From contig MU277673.1 in the NCBI GenBank assembly GCA_022385805.1, forward strand, positions 841,254 to 900,355: a DNA stretch of 59,102 nucleotides, in the 5' to 3' direction. Under the pieces are notes generated by a model that was not told the DNA's origin, ran no database searches, and was given only the letters and a program-made list of their open reading frames with translations. The stretch is from Pilatotrama ljubarskyi. Taxonomy: Eukaryota; Basidiomycota; Agaricomycetes; Polyporales; Polyporaceae. How positions within the stretch are numbered: position 1 is the first letter of the stretch; every line of letters begins with the position of its first letter. A program made the translations under genes and the position numbers. This document shows positions 25,330 through 37,431 of the stretch, one piece after another.

Positions 25330-26504
25330 ATGTCGAACGGAGACAACGGAAGCATTCACCAGCGCGCGCTTCCAATGGACGAGAGCCTGTACACGATAGA
25401 TGACGAGGCCCTCGAATTCATGAAGGCCCAGACGGGGATACAGGATCCAGAGGAGCTCAAGAAGCATATTCTCGCCGTCCAGGCAGAAGCGTATCAGGTG
25501 CGTACCATAGGTTGAGATGGGCTCGGAGGCCAGGAGACTGATGGTGAACGCATTCTAATTGTACAGGTCTTCCCATACGTCTGTATTCGAGGCTTCTATT
25601 TCCTGAGGTGAGTGATTCAGTACGCCGGTACCAACCTAGGATCTGATGCGACCACCCTTGGCAGCCTCAAAGTGGCGCGCCTGCCAGCGTATCAGCAGCT
25701 CCTTGCACTAGGCAGGGAACGCCAGAACGCGATATTTCTGGACATAGGATGCTGCTGTAAGCTATCCTCCCAGTGCTTATCCAGTCTCCGAGGCTGAGCA
25801 TCGGCACAATCGCAGTCGGCAACGATGTCAGGAAGGCCGTCGCCGACGGATACCCGGTTAAGTCCTGTGTGGCCTCCGACTTGCACGCCGGTAAGCATTG
25901 AACTCGTACATAAAGAATCGCGAGAGTGGGACTGACTTCGGTGCTACCAGAATTCTGGGACTTGGGACACAAGCTCTTCAGATCGACCCCGGAGTCGTTC
26001 CCAGTTCCTTTCATCCCCGGGGACGCCCTGAACCCTGCGCACCTAGAGTCGGTCCCACCGTTCTACTCGCCGCCCGACACCTCTGTCCCTGAGCTTTCGA
26101 CGCTGACCTCGCTCAACTCACTCCATGGTCATGTTTCCGCCATTCATGCATCGGCTTTCTTCCACCTCTTCACCGAGGAGCAGCAAGCCCACCTCGCGCG
26201 TGCACTCGCAGGATTACTCTCACCCGAGCCAGGGTCGATGATCCTCGGGACGCACGTGGGACGGCCGGAGAAGGGCTCGCGTGTGGAGGCGGGGAACCAG
26301 CTCAGCTCGGATAGGTCTCAACCTATGTTTTGCCATTCCCCAGAAAGTTGGAGGGGGCTCTGGGACGGACAAATCTTCAGGAAGGGCACAGTGAAGGTGG
26401 AGGCCATTCTGAAGGAGAGAAAAGAACGAGGATTAGATCAATTGCCCGGCCTCGTTCCCGGAACAAAGACGTATTCATTAGTCTGGTCGGTGGTCAGACT
26501 CTAA
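25330..26504 (+). CDS. AusD-like SAM-dependent methyltransferase, copy 3
   Basis: Exons 25330-25497, 25567-25607, 25665-25756, 25816-25890 and 25951-26504 give 309 aa. SAM motif FLDIGCCFGNDVRKAVADG; central EFWDLGHKLFRSTPESFPVP; C-terminal MFCHSPESWRGLWDG. It is closest by eye to copies 2 and 4 over exon 1 (ALEFMKAQTGIQDPEELKKH is shared with copy 4). No damage is visible. The substrate cannot be told from the sequence. Confidence 0.88.
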
Positions 26505-26980
26505 GGGGAAACCGGGGTACAATACGTGGACGACTCACAGCTAATTCCGTTCCCAGAGGGTTGACACGTACTGGACGCTGTAGCATATATAGCATTGGAG
26601 ACACGTTTGCGACGGCTCCATTGCCCGATGGGGATAGAAACCAGCCTTAGACTGTAGTCGCGGTCCTGGTCGAAGACGTGACGCCGAAATCGCGTCAGGG
26701 TGAAGTGAAACAGACACGGTATCTTGATACACCGCAAATCATGCCAGTCTCCTCCCATGCGCGACCATTGAGTAGACTAAGCGTCGTACAGTTGTTCGCT
26801 GTAGTGTTACTTATCCAGTGTCGGCTGCCATTCCACGCGTACGATTACTGCATAGGGATGCTGTAGCTCCGGAGCACGACGCACGACAGTGGGAAGCCCT
26901 CACAAGCATTGTTTTGCGGTGGGCAGCTGACCTTCGCAACGCGCCCGGGGTGATCTAAAGTTGGCGTTCGCCTATACCGT
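26505..26980. other. Gap between methyltransferase copies 3 and 4
   Basis: No gene seen. A TATATA-like stretch near 26585 has no start codon with a convincing frame after it. Confidence 0.4.
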
Positions 26981-26986
26981 TATAAG
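26981..26986 (+). promoter_or_regulatory. TATA box of methyltransferase copy 4
   Basis: TATAAG 76 bp before the ATG at 27062, matching the spacing in copies 2 and 3. Confidence 0.5.
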
Positions 26987-27061
26987 GCGCAGTGTCAGCA
27001 ATTTCCTACTCGCCGGTTCTGCACTCGCACCTCTCACGACGAACGAAACAGCAGTCCGAAC

Positions 27062-28263
27062 ATGTCCAGCAGAGACATCGAGCGCGTTCGCCAGCACGCA
27101 GACCCTCTCGATGAGAGCCTGTACAAGATCGATGACGAGGCGCTGGAGTTTATGAAGGCGCAGACGGGTATCCAGGATCCGGAGGAGCTCAAAAAACATT
27201 TCCTCGCCGTTCAGGCTGAGGCGTACCATGTGCGTACTATCTTATTATGGGGGAGAGCCCCCTAGGAAGATGTGATCAGATGAACGGGAGACCGACTTGT
27301 TTCCGTTTTGCAGGTCTACCCGTATCCCTGCATCCGCGGATTTCACTTCCTGCAGTGCGTATTATTGTCAACGAGCGGCATTGAGAACGGGCGAGGCAGA
27401 GATACAGCTGAAAGACTCCACTCAACAGGATGAAGCTGAGCAGGCTCCCAGCATACGAGCAGCTCCTCACGCTGGGAAAAGAGCGTCAGGGGCCCATATT
27501 CCTGGATATCGGCTGCTGCTGTAAGTCGGTCGCCTGAATCGGCTGCGGGACGGACGTCTGAAGTGACGGCTCTCGCAGTTGGCAATGACCTCAGGAGGGC
27601 GGTCCATGATGGGTACCCGGTGGAGTACAGCGTAGCTTCCGACCTGAATCCCGGTCAGTATGCACCAACTCGAGGACGCAATGCTTCTGGCGTGACTGAC
27701 CTTCAATTCGTCAAGACTTCTGGAACCTCGGCCATAAGCTGTTCAAGTCCACCCCGGAGACCTTTCCTGTCCCATTCATCCCTGGGGACGTCTTCGACCC
27801 CGCACACCTCGCTCCACCCTCCCCGTTCTACTCTCCGCCCGACAGCCCTCCTCCGGAGCTCTCCAAGCTCACTTCGCTGAACCCTTTGCGCGGGCACGTC
27901 TCCGCGATCCACGCGTCCGCTCTCTTCCACCTCTTCTCCGAGCAGAAGCAGCTGGAGCTCGCGCAGGCCCTCGGCGGCTTGCTTTCACCCACGGCAGGGT
28001 CGATGATCCTCGGTTCGCACGTCGCGCGCCCGGAGAAGGGCTTGCGGCTCGAGGTGAACCCGCCGTACCGCCTGGGTGACCCGATGTTCTGCCACAGCCC
28101 AGAAAGCTGGACTGAGCTCTGGGACGGGCAGATCTTCGAGAAGGGGACGGTCAGGGTCGATACGGTGCTGCGTGAGTCGAGGAGGTGGGACGTCGCCCAG
28201 CTGCCCGGGCTCGGCCCTGAGACGAAGCAGTACGTGCTTGCGTGGTCCGTGACGAGACTGTGA
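27062..28263 (+). CDS. AusD-like SAM-dependent methyltransferase, copy 4
   Basis: Exons 27062-27229, 27314-27354, 27429-27520, 27579-27653 and 27716-28263 give 307 aa. SAM motif FLDIGCCFGNDLRRAVHDG; it has DFWNLGHKLF where the others have EFW. Exon 5 is richer in G+C at third codon positions than in the other copies. The exon 5 acceptor reads AAG. Arg-Arg replaces Arg-Lys after the SAM motif, so this copy may have diverged in substrate; that is inference only. Confidence 0.88.
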
Positions 28264-28630
28264 GCGATGGTGGGGGTATGTGCGGGTTGCTCAAAGCGGT
28301 CATTATTCCTTATCTTCACGGACTGTCAGGGGAATCGGAGTGTAGATGTTCACCTATATGCGCAGTGTACGATTAGACTTCGAGGATTCACGGTAGAACT
28401 GCATACGGTGTGGCGCGGGGCGCATATAGGCACCCTCCGCGTGGGGTCGCACATCCTAAGAGAACGTATCGGACGTGATTAGATTTGCAACTTCGTAAAT
28501 CAGCAGGATTTATTACAAGCCGGCAGCGGTCCAATGTAACTGCACACACGTCCCCCTTTTTCGTACAAACGTCAGTGATGGTGGTCGCGATGGTCTACTT
28601 GAATGCGTTCACGGGCGTGCGCGATCTCGA
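28264..28630. other. Convergent gap, no gene seen
   Basis: It lies between the 3' ends of methyltransferase copy 4 and WOS2. Nothing coding is recognisable. Confidence 0.4.
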
Positions 28631-29534
28631 TCATGCTTTGGGCTCGGCCTCCTCGAGCGGCGGCGGACCCTCGTCGTCCGAGTCGGACTCGCCACCCGCG
28701 CCCGAGGGACCCGCCTCGTCGCCGGCGCCTCCTGCACCGCCGCCCATCGACTTGAGCATCTGCGGGGCGATCAAGTCAGTTTCGCGTGCTGCCGAGGCCC
28801 GAGCATGAAGACATACCGCATCGAGGTCCATGCCGCCCATGCCGCCCATACCACCCATTCCGGGCATGCCGCCCATTCCGGGCATACCACCCATACCACC
28901 CATGCCGCCCATGTCGAAGTCCTCGTCGAGCGCTGCAGCGTCGCCCTCCTGTTCGTCCTCATCGACCCATTTGGAGAAGTCGGTCTTGATAAACTGCGTG
29001 CGGATCTTCTCCTTCGTCAGCCGAGGCCAGTACTCGGCCTTCTTCTCCTTCTTGCGGATGAGGAGGTTGAAGGACCGCGAAGTCAGCTTCTGCGAGGACT
29101 CCTATACATAAAGCGAGTGTCAGACACATCCAGAGAATAACCCGGCGATTTGGCTTACCTCTGGTACGACCTCTTCGAAAAGGTCAAACGAGAACTCGTA
29201 GTCCTTCTCCTCGATGCCCTTCTCGGCGCTAAAACGACGCGTTAGCACGCGTACGCGCGTCTCGATTAGATCTCGAGCAGAACTCACTTGCCCGCCTTCG
29301 CCTTGAAGGAGATGTGCGTTGGCGTGAGGTTGTACTCAAGCGTCTCGGGCTTGATGTCGGGCAGGTTTACGGTGACATAGAGGATGTTCTATCGCGCCGC
29401 CACGCAAAAGAGCGCAGATCGACATCAGCGCACGTACTTGATTTCGAAACGCGCAGCGGCGAACGCGCACTCACCTTCTTCTCGTCAGACTCAGAACTGC
29501 GCTGAGCCCAAAGGATCTCGGGGTGTGATGGCAT
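28631..29534 (-). CDS. WOS2: p23/Wos2 Hsp90 co-chaperone
   Basis: p23 proteins bind the ATP-closed form of Hsp90 and slow its ATPase while clients mature. Exons 29475-29534, 29288-29388, 29159-29228, 28817-29101 and 28631-28759 give 214 aa. The CS domain covers about 1-110 (PEILWAQRSS; NILYVTVNLPDIKPETLEYN; the family signature WPRLTKEK). An acidic stretch follows, then a Gly-Met repeat of M-G-G and M-P-G units (about residues 143-170), as in other fungal Wos2/Sba1 proteins, and a Glu/Asp-rich tail ending PPPLEEAEPKA. Divergent from the small membrane-protein gene (294 bp). Confidence 0.93.
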
Positions 29535-29828
29535 TCTTGGCGGAGTGTCGTGTGTCGGCGATGTTGTCGGGGACGACGAAGACGGTGGTGGCTATTAAGG
29601 GCAGCTGCAGTTGGCGACGAAAGCTCTCGAAGCCAGGAGAACCTCTCGGCGTCTATCCCGATACGGTCGCGTCGCCGGCGCTTCGCCCGGGACACGCGCC
29701 ACCACGTGGCAAGCGTGGTGGAACGGGCGTCTATGGGCGTCTGTGCAGGCCTGAGCTAAGCGCCAACAACTTGGCTGCCGCCACACTTGCGCTCAGCATC
29801 TTGCCAGTCCTTTCAGTACCTGTCCACC

Positions 29829-30698
29829 ATGTGGTGAGTACACGATTTGTTGGCTCGGGCGGACGGTATATTCACCCTTATGCAGGTGTACGCGATGGTA
29901 CCTACCACTATTGCTGCTGCCCTTCCCGATTGCTTCGCCATTCTACCTCATGCTCTGGATATTCTCGATCTCGATGCATGCGCGGCCATGGTAAGTCGCT
30001 ACGGCTCTCCTTGCACGAGTATATGCTTACCTTCTTCTAGTTTCTACTGCATGGCGCTGCTTTCGACCATGTACATCTCCCTTTGCTACTGGCCTCCAGT
30101 GCCCATTGACACCCCGCTCGTACGGCCATGGTCGCAGAACATCACCACGTTTGCGGACGCGCTGCGCTACAAGATGCCAGACCTTCCGCAGGAGAAATTC
30201 CCGGACATGATACCCATTGAAGAGCACTGCTGGTGCGACGTCTCGAGCGGGGCTTTCGTTCCCGTAAACTTGACCAAGTGGGAGGAAGCGAGCGTGAACA
30301 GGCTAGTGGACAACCTGGAGAAGGACATCGCGGCGGAACGGGCAGCGGCGAGGAGACGACTGTGCGAGGCGGAGGAGGCAGAGAACAGGACGAACGGTAC
30401 GAGCTGCGCGGACCAGTTACCGGTCACGCCTCCACGTAGACGGCGCAGACTGCATCGCTTCCCCCTCCTGGACCTCCTCAGGCTTTTCAACGTTGCTCCC
30501 AGGAACGCTTTCCTGAGACGGAAGGGTGGTGCTACTAGGAGCAAGGAAGGCGAAGCTAACGCCGACGACGGACCCAAACCCGACACGAATCCTCAGCCAT
30601 CTTCCGTGCAGCTGCCGTGGTTCCGACGGGAATACGACTTGCGGAGATTCGGCTTCGCTATGGTGCTGGACTTTGGCTGGCCAAGCTCCCAGTCATGA
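29829..30698 (+). CDS. Small membrane protein of unknown function
   Basis: No family recognised. Exons 29829-29833 (ATG plus two bases), 29886-29990 and 30041-30698 give 255 aa; all junctions are GT..AG. The N-terminus is strongly hydrophobic, with two candidate membrane helices (WYLPLLLLPFPIASPFYLML and, after the second intron, CMALLSTMYISLCYW). A region with N-x-T sites (SQNITTF, VNLTKW) and a Cys pair (EEHCWCDVS) follows. Next are a charged helix of about 60 residues, a run of six basic residues (PPRRRRRLHR) and a polar tail. The tiny first exon is the least certain part. Membrane insertion is inferred from composition only. Confidence 0.65.
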
Positions 30699-30976
30699 CA
30701 GATTCTGTTACAAGGAGTAGCGTAGACTGAGACCGCCGTGTAATGTATGTACTGTATCTGGGCGCAACACCCCGCCGCGACCGTCGTGTGCTTGTCTCGC
30801 TCGGCGCTCGGATGTCTGTCGGGGTGACGATGGTGCACGTGGGGCGGGAGCGGTGGGCGCTTCCGACGCGTCGCGGTGCGAAGTGGACAGAACAGCCGTC
30901 CCCTCCTCCTCGTCCGCACCACCCACTACCAGAGCACACCGTCGTCGCCGACGCCGCCCGCACAGGGCCAAGAAGC

Positions 30977-33764
30977 ATGGCGTTCAGTGCCAGATCCTCC
31001 GGCAACAGCAGCAAGGACAAGAAACGTGAGCTCCGCACGGCGCTCGACCCGCTCGCCGAGGGAAGCAGCAGCGGCTCCTCGTCCGGCACCACCAGCAAGC
31101 TCGACGCTGTATCCAAGGCGATCCTCTCGCCATTTACTTCTCGCAAGCATGACTCGGCCAAGATCCTTACAGACCGTACGTCTTCTCTCTCGCTGCCATG
31201 TTTTTCGGCGTGTATGTGTGTGCGGGGCATTGAGGAGGCGTGGCTACAGTGGCCCCGGTCATAATGACCCCACGCGTGTTCAACGCTGCGACCGTCTCTG
31301 GAAGACCACGCGCATCCGTCGGCGGCGCAAGCAGCTCAGCCGTAGACTTTGCAACACTCGGCAGGGCCCCTCTCCGACTCGGCTTCGGATCGCGCCGCGT
31401 CACCTCGCGCGACCTCCAGATCGTCGAAGCCACCGAGGAGCTGCTCGAACAGGAGGTTCCGGAACCGGAAGGCGTCGCGCAGAACGTCTCGCTGCTGAGA
31501 GGATTCAAGGCCACTATCCCGAGCGCCGAGAAGAGCCGCATCAGGAGAAGACAGACGCGGAACGTGGAAACGCCCCGGCTGGGGCTGAAGCAGCTGGGCA
31601 TGAGCACGCGGGGGTTGTTGGCAGACGACGATGAGCATGATGGGGCAAGTGTGGCTAGCGAGGACGATGTGGTCATGGTCGGGCGGACAGACCGGAATGG
31701 CCGCGGGCGCAAGATCAAGGCGAAGCGGAAAGGAAGGCAGAGCTTGAGTGCCATGAAGACGTTTGGGACGGAAGAGCTCATGCGTCAGACGCACGAGATC
31801 GAGAGGGACAAGGAGAACCTCCATGTCCGCAGGGTACGCTGATTCCAGTGTATATCTCAGGTTGTCAACTTGACGCTGTCTCAACAGGCCTTGATCAACA
31901 ACGAGATCGAGGAATTAACGCATAAGATAGAAGCACTGGATGCCATTCGCACTAAGCTAGAGCAGGACCTACTAAAGCTACAAGAGGAGGAGTTGGAATT
32001 GGACGATGAATGTACGCGTTCCTTGAAATCGCCGTCAAATCACTCTATTGAACAGCTGTCATAGTGGAGGGGGTCCGGGAACGATTGGAGCTAGAGGAAT
32101 CTGTCAGTCAACCGTCTCGGAGCCGATCGCGCACAGCGCACTTACCACCAAGCTCAAGACGACGGAAAGGTGCGATACTGCACGTACTCAAACGATGCGG
32201 GCATGCTCACAACTTTCCAGGTCCAGCGTTCCTTCCTTCAGAACACGATGAGTTGCCTCCGGGAGTAGCATTCATGGTGCGTAATTCACGGCCCTTACAT
32301 TGCATAAGTTAACAACTGTCGTACAGTCCCTTGAAAGCCACACAACACCCATCACTGCACTGGACTTCTCTGAGCCGTACGGCACGCTCGTCAGCGCTAG
32401 CCAAGAAGACTCCCAACCACGGGTGTGGGACCTGCTCACAGGGGAGGAGATCGGGCGTTTGCGCGGCCATCGCGGGACAATCAAGTGCATACAGGTCGAG
32501 GACCAGATCTGTCTCACGGGCAGCGAGGACACCACGGTGCGAGTGTGGGACCTTCGGCGGGTCGATGAGGACGAGGAGTGGGAGACCGGTGAGATGCTGA
32601 GCTTGCGCGAGATAGCGGAGGAGGACGAGAGCACGGAAGGCGGCGAGCGTCAAGCGAATGGCGTCCGGCAAGGCGAGAGTAGTCGTCCGTCGAGTGTGGC
32701 CGAGAGGGAGGGCGCGTGCGTGCGGGTGCTCGAAGGGCATACGAAGGCGGTCACCGCGATGTACTTCGAGGACGAGTGTCTGGTGCAGCCTTTCTCGTCC
32801 TTCTTCCTGCGATCATTTCTGACTTGTGCTCTGGATAGGTAACGGGTGCGTCGGACAAGACCATGCGCCAATGGGATCTGAACACTGGTCAGTGTGTCAT
32901 GACTATGGACATCCTCTGGGCCATCTCGCATCCACCAACGACGGCCCCCGGCGCTGCTCTCCCTGGACACCTCTTCCCTGGCGCTGCCGCTGCGGCAGGT
33001 ACCTTCGCCGTTCCAACGCCGCCGTACGCCGATGGAACATGGGAGATGTACCAAGACTTCGTCGGTGCGGTGCAGTTCTGGGGGTACGGCTTGGTGAGCG
33101 GCAGCGGGGATGGTGTGGTCAGGATGTGGGACAGTGAGTGTTCACTTGGCAGGCTCGCACTTGAGAACTCGTTGACGATCGGCGGAAACAGTGCGCACTG
33201 GCCAGCCGCACCGTACGCTTCTCGGGCATACTGGGCCTGTCACCTGCCTCCAGTTCGACGAGCTGCACATCGTCACGGGCAGCCTCGACAAGTCGATCCG
33301 CGTACGTCTCTCTCACCCTTGCGCCTTCGCGTGCCTGGCTGGTGTTGCTGACACTGCGTTCTGTGTCCAGATCTGGGACGTGCGCACGGGCGGCATTTTC
33401 GAGACTCTCAAGTATGACCATGCCGTGACCGCGCTGCAGTTCGACACGCGCAAGATCGTGGCTGCGACGGGCGAGAACGGGATCAAGGTATGAGAACTCT
33501 GCTTCCTGCTCTCTTCGCCGTTCGTTCTTGCCTTCGAGGCCGTTCGCGCCCCAATGCCTATATCACGTTCTAGCGTCGTCGGCCGCCGCTCAATGCTGAC
33601 AACACCTTATCTTGCGTTCTTCCCAGATTTACAACCGGACAAGCATGCAGCAATCCACGCTCCTCACCAACGGACACACAAGGCCAGTTGAACGGCTCCG
33701 GTACATGGACCGGTACATGGTCTCGGGCGGGCGCGACTCGGTCGTCAAAATCTGGGCGCTGTAA
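30977..33764 (+). CDS. MDV1: Mitochondrial division protein 1 (Mdv1/Caf4-type)
   Basis: Mdv1 is the adaptor that links Fis1 on the mitochondrial outer membrane to the dynamin Dnm1 during fission. Ten exons (30977-31175, 31250-31833, 31888-32011, 32065-32169, 32221-32276, 32327-32782, 32839-33133, 33192-33301, 33371-33487, 33627-33764) sum to 2184 nt, 727 aa. Order: polar N-terminal part that should contact Fis1; a coiled coil around residues 245-305 ([20 protein letters not shown]), which dimerises the protein; then about seven WD40 repeats from residue 357 to the end, with repeated G-S-x-D and V-R-V-W-D motifs ([37 protein letters not shown]). A long acidic insert ([15 protein letters not shown]) breaks the second repeat, as in other fungal Mdv1. 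Length fits the family. Confidence 0.93.
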
Positions 33765-34115
33765 CATGATGGTTCTACTGCGCCCGTCGTCGCTCGCCGT
33801 CCGGCGTCGCCAGAAGACAGTTTTGCCCTTGTCCGGGTCCGCGGACCCGCCCGAGCGCTTACGTCATCATCGCCATGGGATTCTGCTGTCGGTGCCTTTC
33901 TGCTTTATGGCATAGAGCTCGCTTCGTAACGGGTGGGTAATGCAACGCCAGTGGTGTAATATACGTCGCACATACAGTACAGTTGATTAAACCATAACGA
34001 TCTCAAGTTCACGCGCTGCCGCATGCTACCAACCGCCCTGCCGGTGACGGTGCCGAGAAGTTCTCAGGCCAGCCTCCGACCTTGACATCGAGTTCTCGTG
34101 ATTCCAGGAGTGTAT
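33765..34115. other. Convergent gap, no gene seen
   Basis: It lies between the 3' ends of MDV1 and the GT49 gene. If the GT49 reading frame were to use another ending, part of it could be 3' UTR. Confidence 0.4.
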
Positions 34116-35986
34116 TCAGCCGTTGATCAGCTGCACTGAAGGAGTGAGCCACCGCGGCGTTCAGATGATTTGGGATAGATGAAGAGTACCTGCGAGATGG
34201 TCTTGGCCATGTTCTTAATCTTCTTGCACTCTTCGCGGGCGTTAGCGGCTTGGTCTGTGCGCAACGTCCCCTCGCGGTAGTACCGGTACAGATATCTACA
34301 ACCCCGCCATCAGGAGAGACCCTTCTGAGTGGCAGCTCCACGCACCTCAGACAAGACTCTTCCTTGAAGTCAGAGTACAGCTTCCGATTGGACTTGCGCT
34401 GACCGCGTGCGGGCGGCACTGCGTCAGCTGCGGTACAGAAGAGATAGCGGTTGAAACTGTCTCGTACCTCTTCTCTTCTGGCCTCTTCTTCGTACTTGTG
34501 ACTCTGGTGAATCAGGAAGTGGTCCGACAGAACGTAGAACGACACGCCGCTGAGGTACATCTCAAAGAGGCAAGCGGCCTTGTTCCCTCCGTACCCGGCA
34601 AACCGCTCGTCACACCTGCATGTCCAGCGGCGGCCGTCAGGAGAACAGGCGCCTGTATGGGATAGTAGACTCACCAGCTGACGCGCTTGCTTGTGATAAC
34701 GTAGGGCTCGTACGCGCTCTGATAGTGTTCCACTTTGTAGACAGTGTGGGAGGCAGGCGGAATCGAGTAATACTTCTCGTAGTCGGTGCTGTTGTGGCCC
34801 GGCGCCCACGACGCATGGAAGGACGCGACGACAGGCGGGGTGGCTTTGACCAATCGCAAGAGAGCCTAGGGTACAGAGAAACATTAGACTTTGAGGAGCT
34901 GAAAACTGGATAACGAGTAGGAAGACGTGCCTGCTTGTCCGCCGGGAAGGTTCGTTGGTCGATACCCTCTTCCTGCTTCACGTACTCGAACGCGGGTACG
35001 ACGAGCGCCGCTGTGCCTTCGCGGAGCATCCGCACCATGTCCGCGCTATTAATACCGTTGCGCCGCTTCGGCGCCGTGCGAGCTGCATGACGGATCGGGG
35101 GCATGGCCGCCGCGCGAAGCGCGTCTCGAACGGCCCCGCGCCAGTCCGTGCAGACAGCGAAGTCGACGTCGAGCATCATCACGAAGTCGGACCTCGCAAA
35201 GAGGCGCGCGGCGTTCCTCCAGACGTTGAATTGTCGGCCACCCTCGCCCTCTGGGCTCGGGGTGCGTCCTCCAGAGAGTGCGCTGACGAACGGTGAAAGA
35301 GCCAGATGGACGTCGACATGCTCAGAAAATAGCGGAGAAGATGCATACAGCGCATGAAGGTTGCTCAGAGCAGTTCTAGAAGGATGGTCTGGCTCCAGAG
35401 ATCCGAAGGAGGAGTGCAGAGGAAGCGGAATATGGATCGTCACCGAGATAGGGCCCCGGTAGCGTTCAACGAGCTGTTTTAGGACTCTGAACCTATTGCT
35501 CGTCACCAGGGTGGTTATCGTCACGTCATCCGGGTGCACAGAACCAGTTGCCTTGAAGTAAAATGGAATGATGCGCGTCGGGTGCATAGCTTCAGAAAAG
35601 GCCTTGGAGAGCATGGTCTCTTCCCGCACGGCATAACCAGGAGTCACGGCTACTTGGCGATGGATATCCAGACGCTCCAAGTAAAACATCTCTGCAGAAG
35701 CATATCCAGGAGGCCAAGTATCCGCCCAGTGATTGTCGTCGAGAGGGACGGCGAGATCAAGGTCAAGATGAACTTCGTGGGGGTCGTTGAGCAGAGATAA
35801 CGGCCGCCTAGGAAGCACGCCATGAGAGTAAGGAATTCCCTTGGTTGGTGTTCTTGCAGGTATGTTTCCATGCCCAAGCATGACAATCAGCGGCGATAGC
35901 ATATAGACATACGAAGTGAAGAGAACTGCCGCGAGAGTATACGAGCATAAGCCATATTGGAGGACCTTGAGCCACCAGTAAGTCAT
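34116..35986 (-). CDS. LARGE-type glycosyltransferase (GT49)
   Basis: Type II Golgi glycosyltransferase of family GT49; animal members (LARGE C-terminal domain, B4GAT1) add glucuronic acid, but the fungal product is unknown. Exons 34931-35986, 34675-34865, 34468-34615, 34346-34398, 34190-34295 and 34116-34130 give 522 aa. One signal anchor lies near the N-terminus (LAAVLFTSYVYMLSPLIVML). The metal-binding motif appears as FVMMLDVDFAV, and the C-terminal block HKYEEEARREE...LYSDFKEESCLRYLY is diagnostic. The first intron begins GC (CAG|GCACGT), not GT. The last exon is only 15 nt; reading through that intron also stays open and ends at about 34133, so the extreme C-terminus is uncertain. Confidence 0.88.
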
Positions 35987-36270
35987 TGCGCCGAAGACCT
36001 GGCAGTATTCCAGAGCCAACTGGAGCGTCAAGTGCGCAATTGCGTCTTCGGCAAAACGTCAGGGTCTCGACAAGGCAGTTCGGCGATTGCAGGCAGGTCG
36101 CGGTGAGGAGACAAGGAGCACTCGACTCTCGAGCAACGGCGGCAATTGCCTTTCTTAGGTGCCAGAGGTACAAATTGAGATAAGCGGGCGCTTGAGTGGT
36201 GCCGCTGTGCCGGCGAGCTGGTGCAGCGCTCACGAGTAGTCTACTGCTTTTCCTCTGGACCTCTCGTGCC

Positions 36271-37431
36271 ATGCTTGCCAAACGTGCTGTTACGTTTGCT
36301 CTATGCAGCAGACCCTCCGTGAGGGCCCTCTCCTCGACCATAGTACGTCGGGACGCCGTACCTGCCTCTACAAAGGTCAATTACGAGGAAAAGTACGCGG
36401 AGAAACTACGTCGGCGAGCGCAAGAGTGAGTGTTTGTATGCGTCATCCCTCGTCTGGAGTCTTACGGCGCATAGACAGGGAAAGAGCGTCGAGCAACTCA
36501 GGGCTGAGCTGAAGGAGCAGGAAAAGCAAAGGCGGTTGCAGAGGCTGAAGGAGGAGAGCAGCAAGAGCTCAGGAACGCCCGAGGCTCCTCTCCCTGCCAA
36601 ATCCAGAGCTGAGTCGTCATCTGCTGCGCCTCAATCTTCTACAGCCGCAGTTCGCAAGGATAGTTCGCCTGTTAAGGTGGGAGTCTCTGTTCATTCGGTG
36701 GACGAAGATCTGATCATTACTACCAGCCGCTCTCTAGCATGTTCAACCTGGACAAGATTCTGGAGACTCCTCATACGCCTGACCAGATCTCCGTACTATG
36801 GAGGGCGTACCATGGGTCCCGCTCCGGCGGTACAGGTCGTGGTTACCTCTGCGCGGCGCTCCCTGTCAAGACGTACGAGAAGATGTTGGACGTCGCTACA
36901 AAATATCCAAGATTTGTAATCCCCGTGCCCCGCGAGAATGCGCAAGTAGGGGAAGACTCAAAGGAGCCTGCGTACGAATTTTACCTGATGGAATGGGGCT
37001 TCCACGGCCATCCACCGGAGCCGTCCACCAGCGGCGACCTATTCTCGCAGAATCAGCCCTCCTCGAACCCGCAGACGTCTACCATCCTCTTCACGCCACT
37101 CCAGGAATACAAGCTACGGACGTCATTTGCCACACCTTACCTCGTGGTGACGCATTACACCGACCTTGCCAAGACGCATGGACTGGTACTGCTGCGCGGA
37201 GAGATCACACCCTCTGCAGCGGCTTCGTCGCCCAGTGTGGGAGCCAGTGAAGACGGTGGCCGCTATATGCTCAGCCAACAAGATGCCCAACTTCTCGCTA
37301 TTCACGTACAGAGATTCTATCTTTGGAACGAAGGGTCGGAGGAGAGGGCAGCTTTGTTGAAGGCTTTCCACGAAACACCGGCAGATTTCAAGTGGGAAGA
37401 GCTGTTGAAACACACGGACTTCTCTGCTTGA
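36271..37431 (+). CDS. ATP11: F1-ATPase assembly factor Atp11
   Basis: Atp11 is a mitochondrial matrix chaperone that holds the free beta subunit of F1-ATPase until it assembles with alpha. Exons 36271-36425, 36475-36676 and 36727-37431 give 353 aa. The start MLAKRAVTFALCSRPSVRAL looks like a mitochondrial presequence (Arg-rich, no acidic residues). A Lys/Glu/Gln-rich helix and a Ser/Ala linker follow, then the ATP11 domain (about 120-353) with LDKILETPHTPDQISVLWRA, FVIPVPRENA and EFYLMEWGFHG. Divergent from GT49 with 284 bp between starts. Confidence 0.93.

Noticed and set aside
22035..28263. Idea that the methyltransferase array is part of a terpenoid biosynthetic cluster
   Set aside because: No terpene synthase, polyketide synthase, P450 or transporter is present within 15 kb on either side in the window.
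28830..28930. Gly/Met-rich tandem repeat as a separate repeat element
   Set aside because: It is the coding sequence of the Gly-Met tail of WOS2, a known feature of fungal p23 proteins.
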